DNA of 42,630 bases, taken from Candidatus Uhrbacteria bacterium CG_4_10_14_3_um_filter_41_21 (GTDB lineage: Bacteria > Patescibacteriota > Patescibacteriia > UBA9934). The notes under the pieces are model-generated. The model had not been told where the DNA came from. It was given only the letters and a program-made list of their open reading frames with translations, and searched no databases. Both the position numbers and the translations under genes were made by a program. Shown one piece after another: positions 29,087 through 38,143 of this stretch. Every line of letters begins with the position of its first letter. The stretch's first letter is position 1. The stretch spans positions 1 through 42,630 of the forward strand of contig PFJC01000054.1 in assembly GCA_002782865.1 (NCBI GenBank), in the 5' to 3' direction.

Positions 29087-29501
29087 ATCTTTTTGCTTTC
29101 CGTACTGCGAAGATCGCTGTCAAAACAAAAGCGATAGTGAAGCCTAGTACCAACAGCCATGGCGATGTACCAAAGTGGATATCGAGCCTTTTGCCCAGAT
29201 ACGCCGCTATCAATGCTGGTATTGCTATTGTTACTCCAAAATCACCCGCCGCCTTAACTCCAAGCAGGTAGTAATACCTGTCAGAGGGCTGTTTTTTTGG
29301 TGTTTTTTGAATATCCACAGGTACGAAAAATGCGGCACAAGTATAGCCCGATACCTTCAAAAGGTCAATAGATGTTGAAAATGTAAAAAGTGTAACAAGT
29401 GTAAAAAGGGTGATATGGGTCAAGAAAATCGTCGATTGGCTAAAGTTGGCGTACTCATTAAATTTATTCAGTTTAATCAGCGATATGACTACTAAACCCA
29501 A
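29052..29501 (-). CDS. AtpI/AtpZ-like ATP synthase accessory membrane protein (start uncertain, probably internal)
   Basis: YLLGVKAAGDFGVTIAIPALIAAYLGKRLDIHFGTSPWLLVLGFTIAFVLTAIFAVRKAKRY, upstream of atpB. Confidence 0.65.
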   Translation of the reverse strand: MGLVVISLIKLNKFNEYANFSQSTIFLTHITLFTLVTLFTFSTSIDLLKVSGYTCAAFFVPVDIQKTPKKQPSDRYYYLLGVKAAGDFGVTIAIPALIAAYLGKRLDIHFGTSPWLLVLGFTIAFVLTAIFAVRKAKRYAKLYEQGPRD

Positions 29502-29559
29502 CTCCCTTTTCTTTTAGGATTTCCGGAATTTTATCGCGCACGAGTTTGTCGTATTTCAT
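29473..29559 (-). pseudogene. N-terminal remnant of a MazG-like NTP pyrophosphohydrolase gene (MKYDKLVRDKIPEILKEKGVGFSSHIAD*)
   Basis: 28 codons read directly; K(Y)xKLVRDKIPEI N-terminus is typical of that family, with the rest missing. Confidence 0.5.
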
Positions 29560-29560
29560 A

Positions 29561-30406
29561 CTACTTCAAATCAAAAAACCTAATCGCATTTTCGGTTGTG
29601 ACTTTTGCGACCTCATCAAAACTTAATCCTTTAATCTCGGCCAGTTTTTCAGCTACATGTTTAACATAAGCTGGTTCGTTTCTTTTTCCACGATGAGGCG
29701 TTGGCGCCAAATAGGGTGCGTCGGTTTCAACCATGATTGAGGAAAGCGGAAGCTCCTTGGCAACAGCTTGCAGTTCTTTTGAGAATGTTAAAATTCCTGT
29801 AAACGAGATCATAAATCCAAGCTCGATGTATTTTTGAGCCTCGTCATAGGTGCCGGTGAAACAATGAATTACTCCTCGTCGCACTAGCTTTCCTTCCTCT
29901 ATTGCCAGCTTAAGAATTTCATATTGATCGGCATGAGCGTCGCGAACATGAACAATGATTGGTTTATTTACTTCGCTTGCCAAATCAATATGAGCACGAG
30001 CTGTTCGTTTTTGATCTTCTTTCATCTGGGCCTGGTCCCCGTCTGGAAGTCTGTAGTAATCAAGTCCGTTTTCGCCAATAGCCACTACTTTTGGATGGTG
30101 AGCTAAACCTGCGTAATAAGCAAAATCAAATTTTTCTGATCTTGTTTTTACAAAAGCATTTGCCTTTAGTTCTTGCTCATCAATAAACTTTTGTTCATAT
30201 AAATGATTTGGGTGCAGGCCAATGGCTGCCCAAACTCCATCATACTTTTCTGCAAGCTCAATTGCTGTTTTACTAGTATCGGACTGGCTACCAACTGTAA
30301 TCATTGCGATTTCATCTTCCAAAGACCTAGCGATAACATCTTTAGCGTCATCTTTATAAGCCTGAAAGTTTACATGGCAGTGAGTGTCTATTAATTTGTG
30401 GGTCAT
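29561..30406 (-). CDS. tatD: TatD family hydrolase/DNase
   Basis: LIDTHCHVNFQAY; AIGENGLDYYR; VHVRDAHAD; HCFTGTYDEA; METDAPYLAPTPHRGKRNEP. Confidence 0.95.
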   Translation of the reverse strand: MTHKLIDTHCHVNFQAYKDDAKDVIARSLEDEIAMITVGSQSDTSKTAIELAEKYDGVWAAIGLHPNHLYEQKFIDEQELKANAFVKTRSEKFDFAYYAGLAHHPKVVAIGENGLDYYRLPDGDQAQMKEDQKRTARAHIDLASEVNKPIIVHVRDAHADQYEILKLAIEEGKLVRRGVIHCFTGTYDEAQKYIELGFMISFTGILTFSKELQAVAKELPLSSIMVETDAPYLAPTPHRGKRNEPAYVKHVAEKLAEIKGLSFDEVAKVTTENAIRFFDLK

Positions 30407-30438
30407 AGGCCTTATAAGCTTAATAGGTCAAATAGGAC

Positions 30439-30936
30439 CTATGCTTGATTTATGATCAATGGAAATAACCAACTGATAACCAATTGTGCCCAGCCTAGCC
30501 AACCCATTACAAATGATGTGTTAACGGCGTCTATTATTCCTTGATCTGAGATATAGTTTTGAACAAAGTATAAAACAGAGGACAGGATGATTACCGCCTC
30601 AATCAATCCCAAAATTCCACCAAGCAGTTTATTGATTGATTTTAAAAACGGAATGATTGAAAGGATTTTGAAAATCCTATCCAATAGTTCAAATGCGAGT
30701 CCAATTAGTTGCGAACAAATAAGCATTATTATTATAAAAATTGTAATTGTCCAAACCGGGCTTTCTGACAGATCACTAACATTTTGTGAAAACCAAGCCA
30801 GCCCAAATGAACCAGCCGCGATTCCGCCAATCATTCCGACAAGGCTTCCTAACGATCTGATAAATCCCTGGTGAAGACCAACCAAAATAAAGAATAATAC
30901 TATGGCAATTAGAAATATGTCAGCGAGTGTAAACAT
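30439..30936 (-). CDS. CvpA-family membrane protein
   Basis: DIFLIAIVLFFILVGLHQGFIRSLGSLVGMIGGIAAG, multi-TM. Confidence 0.7.
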   Translation of the reverse strand: MFTLADIFLIAIVLFFILVGLHQGFIRSLGSLVGMIGGIAAGSFGLAWFSQNVSDLSESPVWTITIFIIIMLICSQLIGLAFELLDRIFKILSIIPFLKSINKLLGGILGLIEAVIILSSVLYFVQNYISDQGIIDAVNTSFVMGWLGWAQLVISWLFPLIINQA

Positions 30937-30981
30937 ATGTGGTTATTCGCAGCTTATAGCTATTAGCTTATAGATAATAGA

Positions 30982-32430
30982 TCAGTCACGACGAGGAAAA
31001 AGTGGATTTCCGGTTAAAATTTTATCACCTGAATATCTTTTTAAAATCTCGCCGGCTGATTCTGGAATAATTGGCAAAAGCGCTTGGCTGATCCAGCGAA
31101 TCATTTCGGCAATGTCTGATAGTACTTCTTTAGCAGCTCGCTCATCTGTTTTAACAAGTTTGAATGGAGCTTGTTTGTCTATCATCTCGTTGGCCTCACT
31201 GACAACCTCAAATATAGCGTCAATGTATTTTTTAAAATCATAGTTTTCAATTTCTGAATTTAAAACCTGATTTTTTTCAGACCAATCGCGGGCGACCTTA
31301 TCCAGCTGACCATCAAAATATTTTTCGCTCATGGCCGCTACTCGAGAAACTAAATTTCCCAGTTGATTGGCAAGCTCGGCGTATCTTAATTCCATTCTTT
31401 CGCGCGAATAATCACCATCCCCGGCAGATGGAATTTCGCGCAGAAAATAATAGCGAACAGCGTCAGTTCCAAATTCATCAACTAATTCTTTGGGATGAAT
31501 GACATTGCCGATTGATTTGGAAATCTTTTCACCTTCAATAGTTACATAATCATGAACGAAAATTTCGGTTGGCAACTTCAGTCCGGCTGACATTAACATT
31601 GCAGGCCAATAAACAGCGTGGAATCTTAATATTCCCTTGCCAATCATGTGAACTTTTTTTGATTCGTCTGATTGCCAGTATTCTTGGTAAAGATCACCGT
31701 CATTTGCGTAATCAAGTGCTGTTATGTAATTGCTTAACGCATCAAACCAAACATACATTACTTGTGATTCGTCACCCGGAACCGAGACACCCCAATGTTT
31801 GGCTCGTTCTTGTGAACGCGAAATAGAAAAATCCTCAAGTCCCCCTTTTATAAAACTTAGAATTTCATTTTTTCGTGATTTTGGAAAAACTTTTAAATTG
31901 TCACTTTCGATTAGCTCCTCAATTCGCTTTTGGTAATTTGATAATTTAAAGAAATAATTTTCTTCTTCAATAACTTCTAACTCTTTTTTATGTTCGGGAC
32001 ACATTCCGTCTGAAATTTCCTTTTCAGTGTAAAATGCTTCGCAGCCAACGCAGTAAAGTCCTTTATATTCTTTTTTATAAATATCATCTGGGTTGCAAGC
32101 GCTCCAAAGTTTTTGAGCACCTTTGATATGACGGTCTTCCCGAGTTCTTATAAAATCGTCAAATGACAAATTTAATAAAGATTGTAGATTTTTAAATTCC
32201 TCAGCGTGTCGTTCTACAAATTCGGCAGTGTCTTCGCCCGCAACTTCCGCGGCTTGAACATTTTTTAAACTATTTTCGTCTGACCCGGTTAAGGCACGGA
32301 CACTGTCAGTACCTAATTTTTCGCGTGAGTAGCGCGCAACAACATCGGTTTGAATAACCTCAAGCGCAAAGCCAATGTGTGGTTTGGCATTTACATAAGG
32401 TATTGCAGTTGTAACAAAAAGTTTTTTCAT
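30982..32430 (-). CDS. metG: Methionyl-tRNA synthetase
   Basis: TTAIPYVNAKPHIGFALE; CVGCEAFY...CPEH; KISKSIGN. Confidence 0.96.
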   Translation of the reverse strand: MKKLFVTTAIPYVNAKPHIGFALEVIQTDVVARYSREKLGTDSVRALTGSDENSLKNVQAAEVAGEDTAEFVERHAEEFKNLQSLLNLSFDDFIRTREDRHIKGAQKLWSACNPDDIYKKEYKGLYCVGCEAFYTEKEISDGMCPEHKKELEVIEEENYFFKLSNYQKRIEELIESDNLKVFPKSRKNEILSFIKGGLEDFSISRSQERAKHWGVSVPGDESQVMYVWFDALSNYITALDYANDGDLYQEYWQSDESKKVHMIGKGILRFHAVYWPAMLMSAGLKLPTEIFVHDYVTIEGEKISKSIGNVIHPKELVDEFGTDAVRYYFLREIPSAGDGDYSRERMELRYAELANQLGNLVSRVAAMSEKYFDGQLDKVARDWSEKNQVLNSEIENYDFKKYIDAIFEVVSEANEMIDKQAPFKLVKTDERAAKEVLSDIAEMIRWISQALLPIIPESAGEILKRYSGDKILTGNPLFPRRD

Positions 32431-33116
32431 AATAGTTTATTTGATTGGGGCGCCAGTACAATTACAAATTCACCTTTGTCGCTAGATTCTTTAATTTGTT
32501 CGGCAATCTGCGAAGCATTACCGCGATAAATTGTTTCGTGCATTTTGGTTAGCTCTCTGCCAATCATAACATCACGATGTTGTGGAAGCTGTTCTAGAGT
32601 TTTTAAAATTCTATGTTTTGATTCATACATGACAACCGTATGTTCAATTCCAGCAATTTCTTCAAAAAATTTATTTCTTCCTTTTTTGTTTGGCGGAAAT
32701 CCTACAAATGTAAAACGGTTTGTTGGGAATCCGCAAATAGACAAGACTGTGGTAAAAGCGCTTACTCCTGGAATTGGAATAATATTAATTCCTGCGTCAA
32801 CTGCCATTTTTACAAATGGACTGCCAGGATCGGAAATTGCCGGTGTACCGGCGTCAGTTACAACTGCAACATTTAGGCCGGCGACTATTTCATTTATAAG
32901 TGATTCTTCTTTTGCACAAGATGTGTGCTGATGTAAAGAAGTAGTTTTTGCTTGAATATCAAAATGATCTAACAACTTGTGGGTAACGCGAGTGTCCTCA
33001 CAAGCTATTAGATCAACTGATCTTAATGTTTCAATAGCGCGAGCAGAAATATCCGACAAATTCCCTATCGGAGTTGCAACAACGAATAATGTTCCTTTGT
33101 TATTCTTCTGTTCCAT
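32427..33116 (-). CDS. rsmI: 16S rRNA (cytidine-2'-O)-methyltransferase RsmI
   Basis: LFVVATPIGNLSDISARAIETL; CEDTRVTHKLL; TDAGTPAISDPG; IPGVSA. Confidence 0.95.
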   Translation of the reverse strand: MEQKNNKGTLFVVATPIGNLSDISARAIETLRSVDLIACEDTRVTHKLLDHFDIQAKTTSLHQHTSCAKEESLINEIVAGLNVAVVTDAGTPAISDPGSPFVKMAVDAGINIIPIPGVSAFTTVLSICGFPTNRFTFVGFPPNKKGRNKFFEEIAGIEHTVVMYESKHRILKTLEQLPQHRDVMIGRELTKMHETIYRGNASQIAEQIKESSDKGEFVIVLAPQSNKLL

Positions 33117-34332
33117 CGCTTTCCTCCGTTTCTAAATTAGACCCCAATAACGAGCCACCAATTGAGTTATTTTTCAAAGTTTCAATTGCATTTCCATAAC
33201 TGCCAACAAAGCACATGGCAAACATTTGTTTATAGTCTGTCAGTTCAACCAACTGTGCTCCCGTAAGTTCGCCGGCCGTAGCAAATCCGTCAATTGACCA
33301 AGTGGATTTGGTTTGATCATCAACAAATTGATTGTTTTCGATATCAAATTCAAAAGTCAATCTTTGTTCGTTGTTGTCGGTCAGATAAACATGTGTAATT
33401 TTATTTTGTGTGTCATAGAACACTGAGATTCCTTTATTTGCCACTTCACCGTTCCAAGCCCAGGTGGTCGACATGATTACATCCGAAACCATAAACGGTT
33501 TATTGTCGATAAAAAATCCTTTTATGATTGCTTTATTTGCCAATTCATAACTGATATTATTAATTGGAAAATATGAAATTTTAGCAGTATCATAGCCTCC
33601 GAATGGATGAGATGTATAGTCGTAGTTATAGCCAGTTTGATCAGAGAGTGCAGTACCATTTGGATAAGTGTCTTTAAAATCTGACCAACTTGTCACATTA
33701 AAAGGATATTCAGTCAATTTTTCGCCGATCTTTTTTCCGGAAATGGCTGTTCCTAAAATTTGACTCCAAAGACTTTTAGTTTCGGTATCAGTAAATAACT
33801 CATTGTTGTTATAAACAAGACCGGCATTTTCAAAATCTAAATCTGTTTCGTAAACTGCCGAGCTATAACAAAGTACGCAATGCGTTACCGCTAAATTAAC
33901 TCCATTAAAATTATCATTTACAACTTCATGCCAGTTTAAAATTTGATAAGAATAAAAACGGTGGGCGCCATTAACTTCAATGTCTATTCCGTTTACATCA
34001 TCTGCTAAAAATGAATCTGCTTCTGAAATTGAAATAAATTTAGGGTCGTTGATGACCGGTAATATTTCGCCAGCATCGTGAATGTCAGTTGGCGGAACTA
34101 AATATTTTTCACCATCAAAAGATATCGGATTTTCAAGTAAGCCGGTTGAAAGTTTTCCGTCCTCAATTAATGATTCAATTTTATTAATTTTCCAGGCACG
34201 GACTCCAACAATTAATCCGATTGCTACAATAATGAAAGTGATTCCGTAAAGTAAGTTTTTTTGTTTTATAGTCATAATATATTGTTTCTTAACTGGATTT
34301 TTACAACATTTGCTCAGTTTTGGCAAATGCAA
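33100..34332 (-). CDS. DUF3179 domain-containing protein with N-terminal TM
   Basis: GVNLAVTHCVLCYSSAVYETDLDFENAGLVYNNNELFTDTETKSLWSQILG. Confidence 0.8.
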   Translation of the reverse strand: MHLPKLSKCCKNPVKKQYIMTIKQKNLLYGITFIIVAIGLIVGVRAWKINKIESLIEDGKLSTGLLENPISFDGEKYLVPPTDIHDAGEILPVINDPKFISISEADSFLADDVNGIDIEVNGAHRFYSYQILNWHEVVNDNFNGVNLAVTHCVLCYSSAVYETDLDFENAGLVYNNNELFTDTETKSLWSQILGTAISGKKIGEKLTEYPFNVTSWSDFKDTYPNGTALSDQTGYNYDYTSHPFGGYDTAKISYFPINNISYELANKAIIKGFFIDNKPFMVSDVIMSTTWAWNGEVANKGISVFYDTQNKITHVYLTDNNEQRLTFEFDIENNQFVDDQTKSTWSIDGFATAGELTGAQLVELTDYKQMFAMCFVGSYGNAIETLKNNSIGGSLLGSNLETEESDGTEE

Positions 34333-34352
34333 AGTAAGTGTAGTATACTACA
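34320..34352 (+). promoter_or_regulatory. Predicted promoter of the SOD gene (TTGGCA-N18-TATACT) overlapping the 14-bp palindrome TGTAGTATACTACA
   Basis: Direct reading; palindrome at 34339-34352 lies between divergent genes. Confidence 0.5.
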
Positions 34353-34382
34353 TTCTTGCCTAATTATTAAAAAAACGAACAT

Positions 34383-34997
34383 ATGGGAAACGATCCTACA
34401 AATGAGGTAAAACCGTTGCCATTTAATAAAGCCCTGTCAGGCATATCGGAAAAAACAATTGAAATTCATCATGACAAGCTTTATGCCGGTTATGTAGCCA
34501 AGGCCAACGAAATTGGTGAGAAACTTTCAGAGTTTGCGCTTGGTAAAAAAGAAATTAATGGAAACCAAACATATTCAGAATTTCGAAGTTTAAGAATGGG
34601 AGAAACTTTTGCCAAAAACGGTGCTTACTTGCACGAATATTATTTCAACACATTGGGTGGTGATGGAGTTGTACCGGAGAATCTCTTAACAAAAGAGATT
34701 GCAGAGAAATGGGGGTCAGTCGAGCAATTCATAAAATATTTTTCAGAAAGCGGAATGGCAATGCGCGGTTGGGTGGTTCTTTGTTGGGACACTCAAGCTG
34801 CGCGTCTAAAAGTTTATGGATGTGATTCTCATAATCAAGGTGCGGTTTGGGGATGTATGCCGATAATCGTACTTGATGTTTATGAACATGCTTACTTTAT
34901 TGATTACGGATCTGACCGTAAATCATATATTGAAGCGTTTTGGAAAAATTTAAATTGGGAGGCGGCCAACGAGATTTTTGAAAGAGTGATGTCTTAA
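34383..34997 (+). CDS. Fe/Mn superoxide dismutase family protein
   Basis: Candidate metal ligands in IEIHHDKLYAGYV, NGAYLHEYYFNTLGG, LDVYEHAYFIDYG. Confidence 0.88.
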   Translation: MGNDPTNEVKPLPFNKALSGISEKTIEIHHDKLYAGYVAKANEIGEKLSEFALGKKEINGNQTYSEFRSLRMGETFAKNGAYLHEYYFNTLGGDGVVPENLLTKEIAEKWGSVEQFIKYFSESGMAMRGWVVLCWDTQAARLKVYGCDSHNQGAVWGCMPIIVLDVYEHAYFIDYGSDRKSYIEAFWKNLNWEAANEIFERVMS

Positions 34998-35050
34998 CTC
35001 GATTCCCCTAATAACCTAAAAACTATAAGCTAAAAGCTAACCACAAACAT

Positions 35051-35575
35051 ATGATTCAATTAGGAAAAATAGCGCCGGACTTTAACAATGTCGTGGCATA
35101 TCAAAACGGCGACTTTAAAAAAATTAGTTTATCTGATTATAAAGGCAAATGGCTTGTGTTCTTTATGTATCCAAGAGATTTTACCTTTGTGTGTCCGACC
35201 GAGATAAGGGCTTTTGCAAAACATGAAAAAGAGTTTAATGATTTAGGAGCTGAAGTTCTGGGGTGTTCTACAGATTCAGAGTGGTCGCACAAGGCTTGGT
35301 TTGAAAAAGATTTGTCAGAAGTTAAATATCCAATTCTTGCTGATACTAGGCACGAGGTGGCTCGAGATTATCAGGTATTAAACGACGAGGACCATTCTGC
35401 CGAGCGTGGATTGTTTATCATTGATCCAGACGGTGCGATTAAATATATTCTAGTCTCAGCTGGAAATGTTGGCCGATCAGTTACTGAAACATTACGAGTT
35501 TTAAAGGCCGTTCAAAGTGGTGACCTGTGCCCTGTTGAGTGGGAGCCAGGCCAGGAGACTTTGGGAAAGGCGTAA
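35051..35575 (+). CDS. Peroxiredoxin (AhpC/typical 2-Cys type)
   Basis: MYPRDFTFVCPTEIRAF; resolving-Cys region DLCPVEWEPG. Confidence 0.95.
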   Translation: MIQLGKIAPDFNNVVAYQNGDFKKISLSDYKGKWLVFFMYPRDFTFVCPTEIRAFAKHEKEFNDLGAEVLGCSTDSEWSHKAWFEKDLSEVKYPILADTRHEVARDYQVLNDEDHSAERGLFIIDPDGAIKYILVSAGNVGRSVTETLRVLKAVQSGDLCPVEWEPGQETLGKA

Positions 35576-35587
35576 TCGAGTTTGAAC

Positions 35588-35625
35588 AAAAACCCCCGCC
35601 GGCGCGATCGCAGGCGGGGGTTTTT
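35588..35625. terminator. Bidirectional rho-independent terminator
   Basis: AAAAACCCCCGCC ... GGCGGGGGTTTTT, perfect 13-bp arms between convergent genes. Confidence 0.92.
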
Positions 35626-35635
35626 CAAAATCAAT

Positions 35636-36835
35636 TTAGAATACCAATGTATTTCCGGTTAGTGGTAATCCATTTACATCATCACCATCTAACATATTTC
35701 CAGCTTCGTCGTACCACACAACAGCGTCAAGCGCAGATGTGAATGAAGAAACAACAGACTGTGGAGGAATCTCAATCTGAATATTGTCGTCATCAACTGC
35801 ACTTGGACCGGTTGCGTTCATATAGAGCGCGTATGTGTATGATGTACCGGCTGGAATGGTTTCCATTGTTGTTAAATCCATTTTGACATACTGAGCTTGC
35901 ACAGTACTACTTGTGCAAAGATTTCCGGAGCCATCATAGAGTGTGTTGCTGGCGCCGAGGGTCCAAGAACTACCGGTGCTTAGATTGTAAAGAGTGAAGT
36001 CAGCGGCGTCCAAATATTTTGAATAACTTCCACCGCACTTGTTCCAGTTAGATGATGCATTATCAGTTGTGAATACTTCGAACAAAATTTTATCCAAATA
36101 GTCGTCGCCGGAAGAATCAGCAGTAACATTAAATCTGTAGACCTCAATGTCACCTGGAATGGCTGCGCCACTTGGTGAAGAAGAAGAAAGGCTGAAAGTT
36201 ATTTTTCCTTTTTCAAGAATTGTGGCTGATGTTTGTTTGCCCTTCATGTTTACACCGCGATTAAGTGTGCCAAGCTGAGTCTTATTAGCTGGAATTATCG
36301 TACTAGAGGAGTCTGTATATGTGACCCAAGTTCTTTTTGATATGCGAGCGGCATAGATATCGTCGTCGCCACTGGTTACATTATTAGCTGATTGACATTC
36401 AATATAGGCGTTTACGGAAGTTCCAGCTAAAATACTGAAATCGTCAGTAAAAACAAGCATGTTTGATCCGTCAGGAGCGATTGGCCCACCAATCACCGTC
36501 TCTGTTCCTGTTTCTTTAAGTGTACAGTTATCAAACATGTCAATTGCTCTGGCATCATTTTCGATTGTAGAAAAACTGGCGTCATCATCACCAATGACTT
36601 CGAATTGATAATCTGTAATATTTAAATCGATTTTTCTAGCATGAAAATCCATGGTAGTGAGAACAACATTGTCGTTACCTTGAACATATTCTTGGTTACC
36701 TGATCGTGTCTCTAAAATTGTTAAACCTGGTCCGGTTGGAATCGCTGCCATAACAGAGCCGGCGGCTGCTAGCCCAAGAGCACCAATTGCCAAGGCTACT
36801 TTAGTTTTTGTGGACACTTTTGTTTTTGTACGCAT
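35636..36835 (-). CDS. Secreted/surface protein of unknown function with signal peptide
   Basis: KTKVALAIGALGLAAAGSVMAAIP signal peptide; Thr/Ser/Asp-rich beta-type sequence. Confidence 0.65.
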   Translation of the reverse strand: MRTKTKVSTKTKVALAIGALGLAAAGSVMAAIPTGPGLTILETRSGNQEYVQGNDNVVLTTMDFHARKIDLNITDYQFEVIGDDDASFSTIENDARAIDMFDNCTLKETGTETVIGGPIAPDGSNMLVFTDDFSILAGTSVNAYIECQSANNVTSGDDDIYAARISKRTWVTYTDSSSTIIPANKTQLGTLNRGVNMKGKQTSATILEKGKITFSLSSSSPSGAAIPGDIEVYRFNVTADSSGDDYLDKILFEVFTTDNASSNWNKCGGSYSKYLDAADFTLYNLSTGSSWTLGASNTLYDGSGNLCTSSTVQAQYVKMDLTTMETIPAGTSYTYALYMNATGPSAVDDDNIQIEIPPQSVVSSFTSALDAVVWYDEAGNMLDGDDVNGLPLTGNTLVF

Positions 36836-36838
36836 AAG

Positions 36839-37825
36839 CTATTTTTTACGCGCGTCACGCCGCGCGTCCTCTTTATTATGAATTAGCCATTGATCAATGA
36901 CGACTTGAATGTCATCAACATCAACGGTGTTTTTAGATTGTTTAGAGGCGGTGTGTACTACACCCAGTGGAACCATGTGGGCATTTTCCGCGTCAATTGC
37001 TGCCTTAGCACAAGCTTCGTCAATTAAATCAAGTGCTTTGTCTGGCAAGTAGCGGTGATTGATTTTTTTGTCAGAAAGTTTTACTGCCGCTTCGATTGCT
37101 TTGTCTGTAATTTTTACTTTGTGATAAGTTTCGTAAAGCGACTTTAAACCTTTCAGCATTGCGATTGCAGTTTTTTGATCCGGCTCATCCACAAACACCG
37201 GTTGCATTCTTCTGTCAAAAGCTTCGTCTGGCTTAATGTATTCATTATACTCTTTCCAAGTGGTTGCGCCAATAATTTGCAGTTTTCCGTTGGCTAAAAT
37301 TGGTTTTATAACATCGCTGATACTCATTGCGCCTTCTGATTTTCCAAGCTGTTGCAATAAATGAATTTCATCAATAAACAAAATGACATTACTTTTTTCA
37401 TTTTGAATTTGCGTTAAAACATTTTGTAATCTATTTTCAAGCTCGCCTCTGAATTGAGTTCCGGCCATTAACTTATTTAAATCAAGCGCTAAAATAGTTT
37501 TATTTTTTAAAGCACCGGGAATCTTTTCGTTTATTATATTCTGAGCCAGACCTTCAATTATTGCTGTTTTTCCTACACCAGGCTCACCTAGCAAAATTGG
37601 ATTATTCTTTTTCCTGCGAAGAAGGATGTGGATAATTCTTTCTACCTCTTTATCGCGACCAATAATTTTATCGAGCTTTCCAAGCTTGGCTTCGGCTGTT
37701 AGATCATTTGTAAATGATCCAGCCATTCCTTTTGAAGAAACGCCAGTTTTCCTTTTTATAAAAGCAAAAATCACGATTGCTAAAAAAACTAATGCAACCG
37801 CGATTTTAATGATTACCTCCTCCAT
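36839..37825 (-). CDS. Membrane-anchored single-module Clp-type (ClpA/ClpB D1-like) AAA+ ATPase
   Basis: N-terminal [61 protein letters not shown]. Confidence 0.88.
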   Translation of the reverse strand: MEEVIIKIAVALVFLAIVIFAFIKRKTGVSSKGMAGSFTNDLTAEAKLGKLDKIIGRDKEVERIIHILLRRKKNNPILLGEPGVGKTAIIEGLAQNIINEKIPGALKNKTILALDLNKLMAGTQFRGELENRLQNVLTQIQNEKSNVILFIDEIHLLQQLGKSEGAMSISDVIKPILANGKLQIIGATTWKEYNEYIKPDEAFDRRMQPVFVDEPDQKTAIAMLKGLKSLYETYHKVKITDKAIEAAVKLSDKKINHRYLPDKALDLIDEACAKAAIDAENAHMVPLGVVHTASKQSKNTVDVDDIQVVIDQWLIHNKEDARRDARKK

Positions 37826-37827
37826 AA

Positions 37828-38058
37828 TTATAAACTCAATAGTTCTTTAAGCTTCTTTTCGTCAAACCCAACTAGAATTTCTCCATCAATATCTATTACA
37901 GGCACGCCCATTTGATTTGATTTTTCTATCATCAGTTGAGCTTTTTCCGTGTCTACTGAAACATCAATATCTTCAAACTCAACATTATAATTATCCAGAA
38001 ACTTTTTTGCTTGTTTGCAAAACGGACAAGTTGGAGTTGAATATACTGTAACTTTCAT
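37828..38058 (-). CDS. Glutaredoxin-like protein
   Basis: [36 protein letters not shown]. Confidence 0.92.
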   Translation of the reverse strand: MKVTVYSTPTCPFCKQAKKFLDNYNVEFEDIDVSVDTEKAQLMIEKSNQMGVPVIDIDGEILVGFDEKKLKELLSL

Positions 38059-38143
38059 ACAAATGGGCGATATGGATTAAATGTGAAACAATAGTTATAT
38101 TTATTTTACCCCCGTTACCTCTGTAGCTCTTATTGCCCTCATT

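Noticed and set aside
29052-29501. Full 149-aa length of the AtpI-like ORF
   Set aside because: The N-terminal third translates a spacer word-repeat and overlaps the MazG-like remnant; the real start is probably downstream, possibly non-ATG
35588-35625. Strong GC hairpin as a possible regulatory RNA
   Set aside because: Symmetric A/T tracts and location between convergent genes fit an ordinary bidirectional terminator
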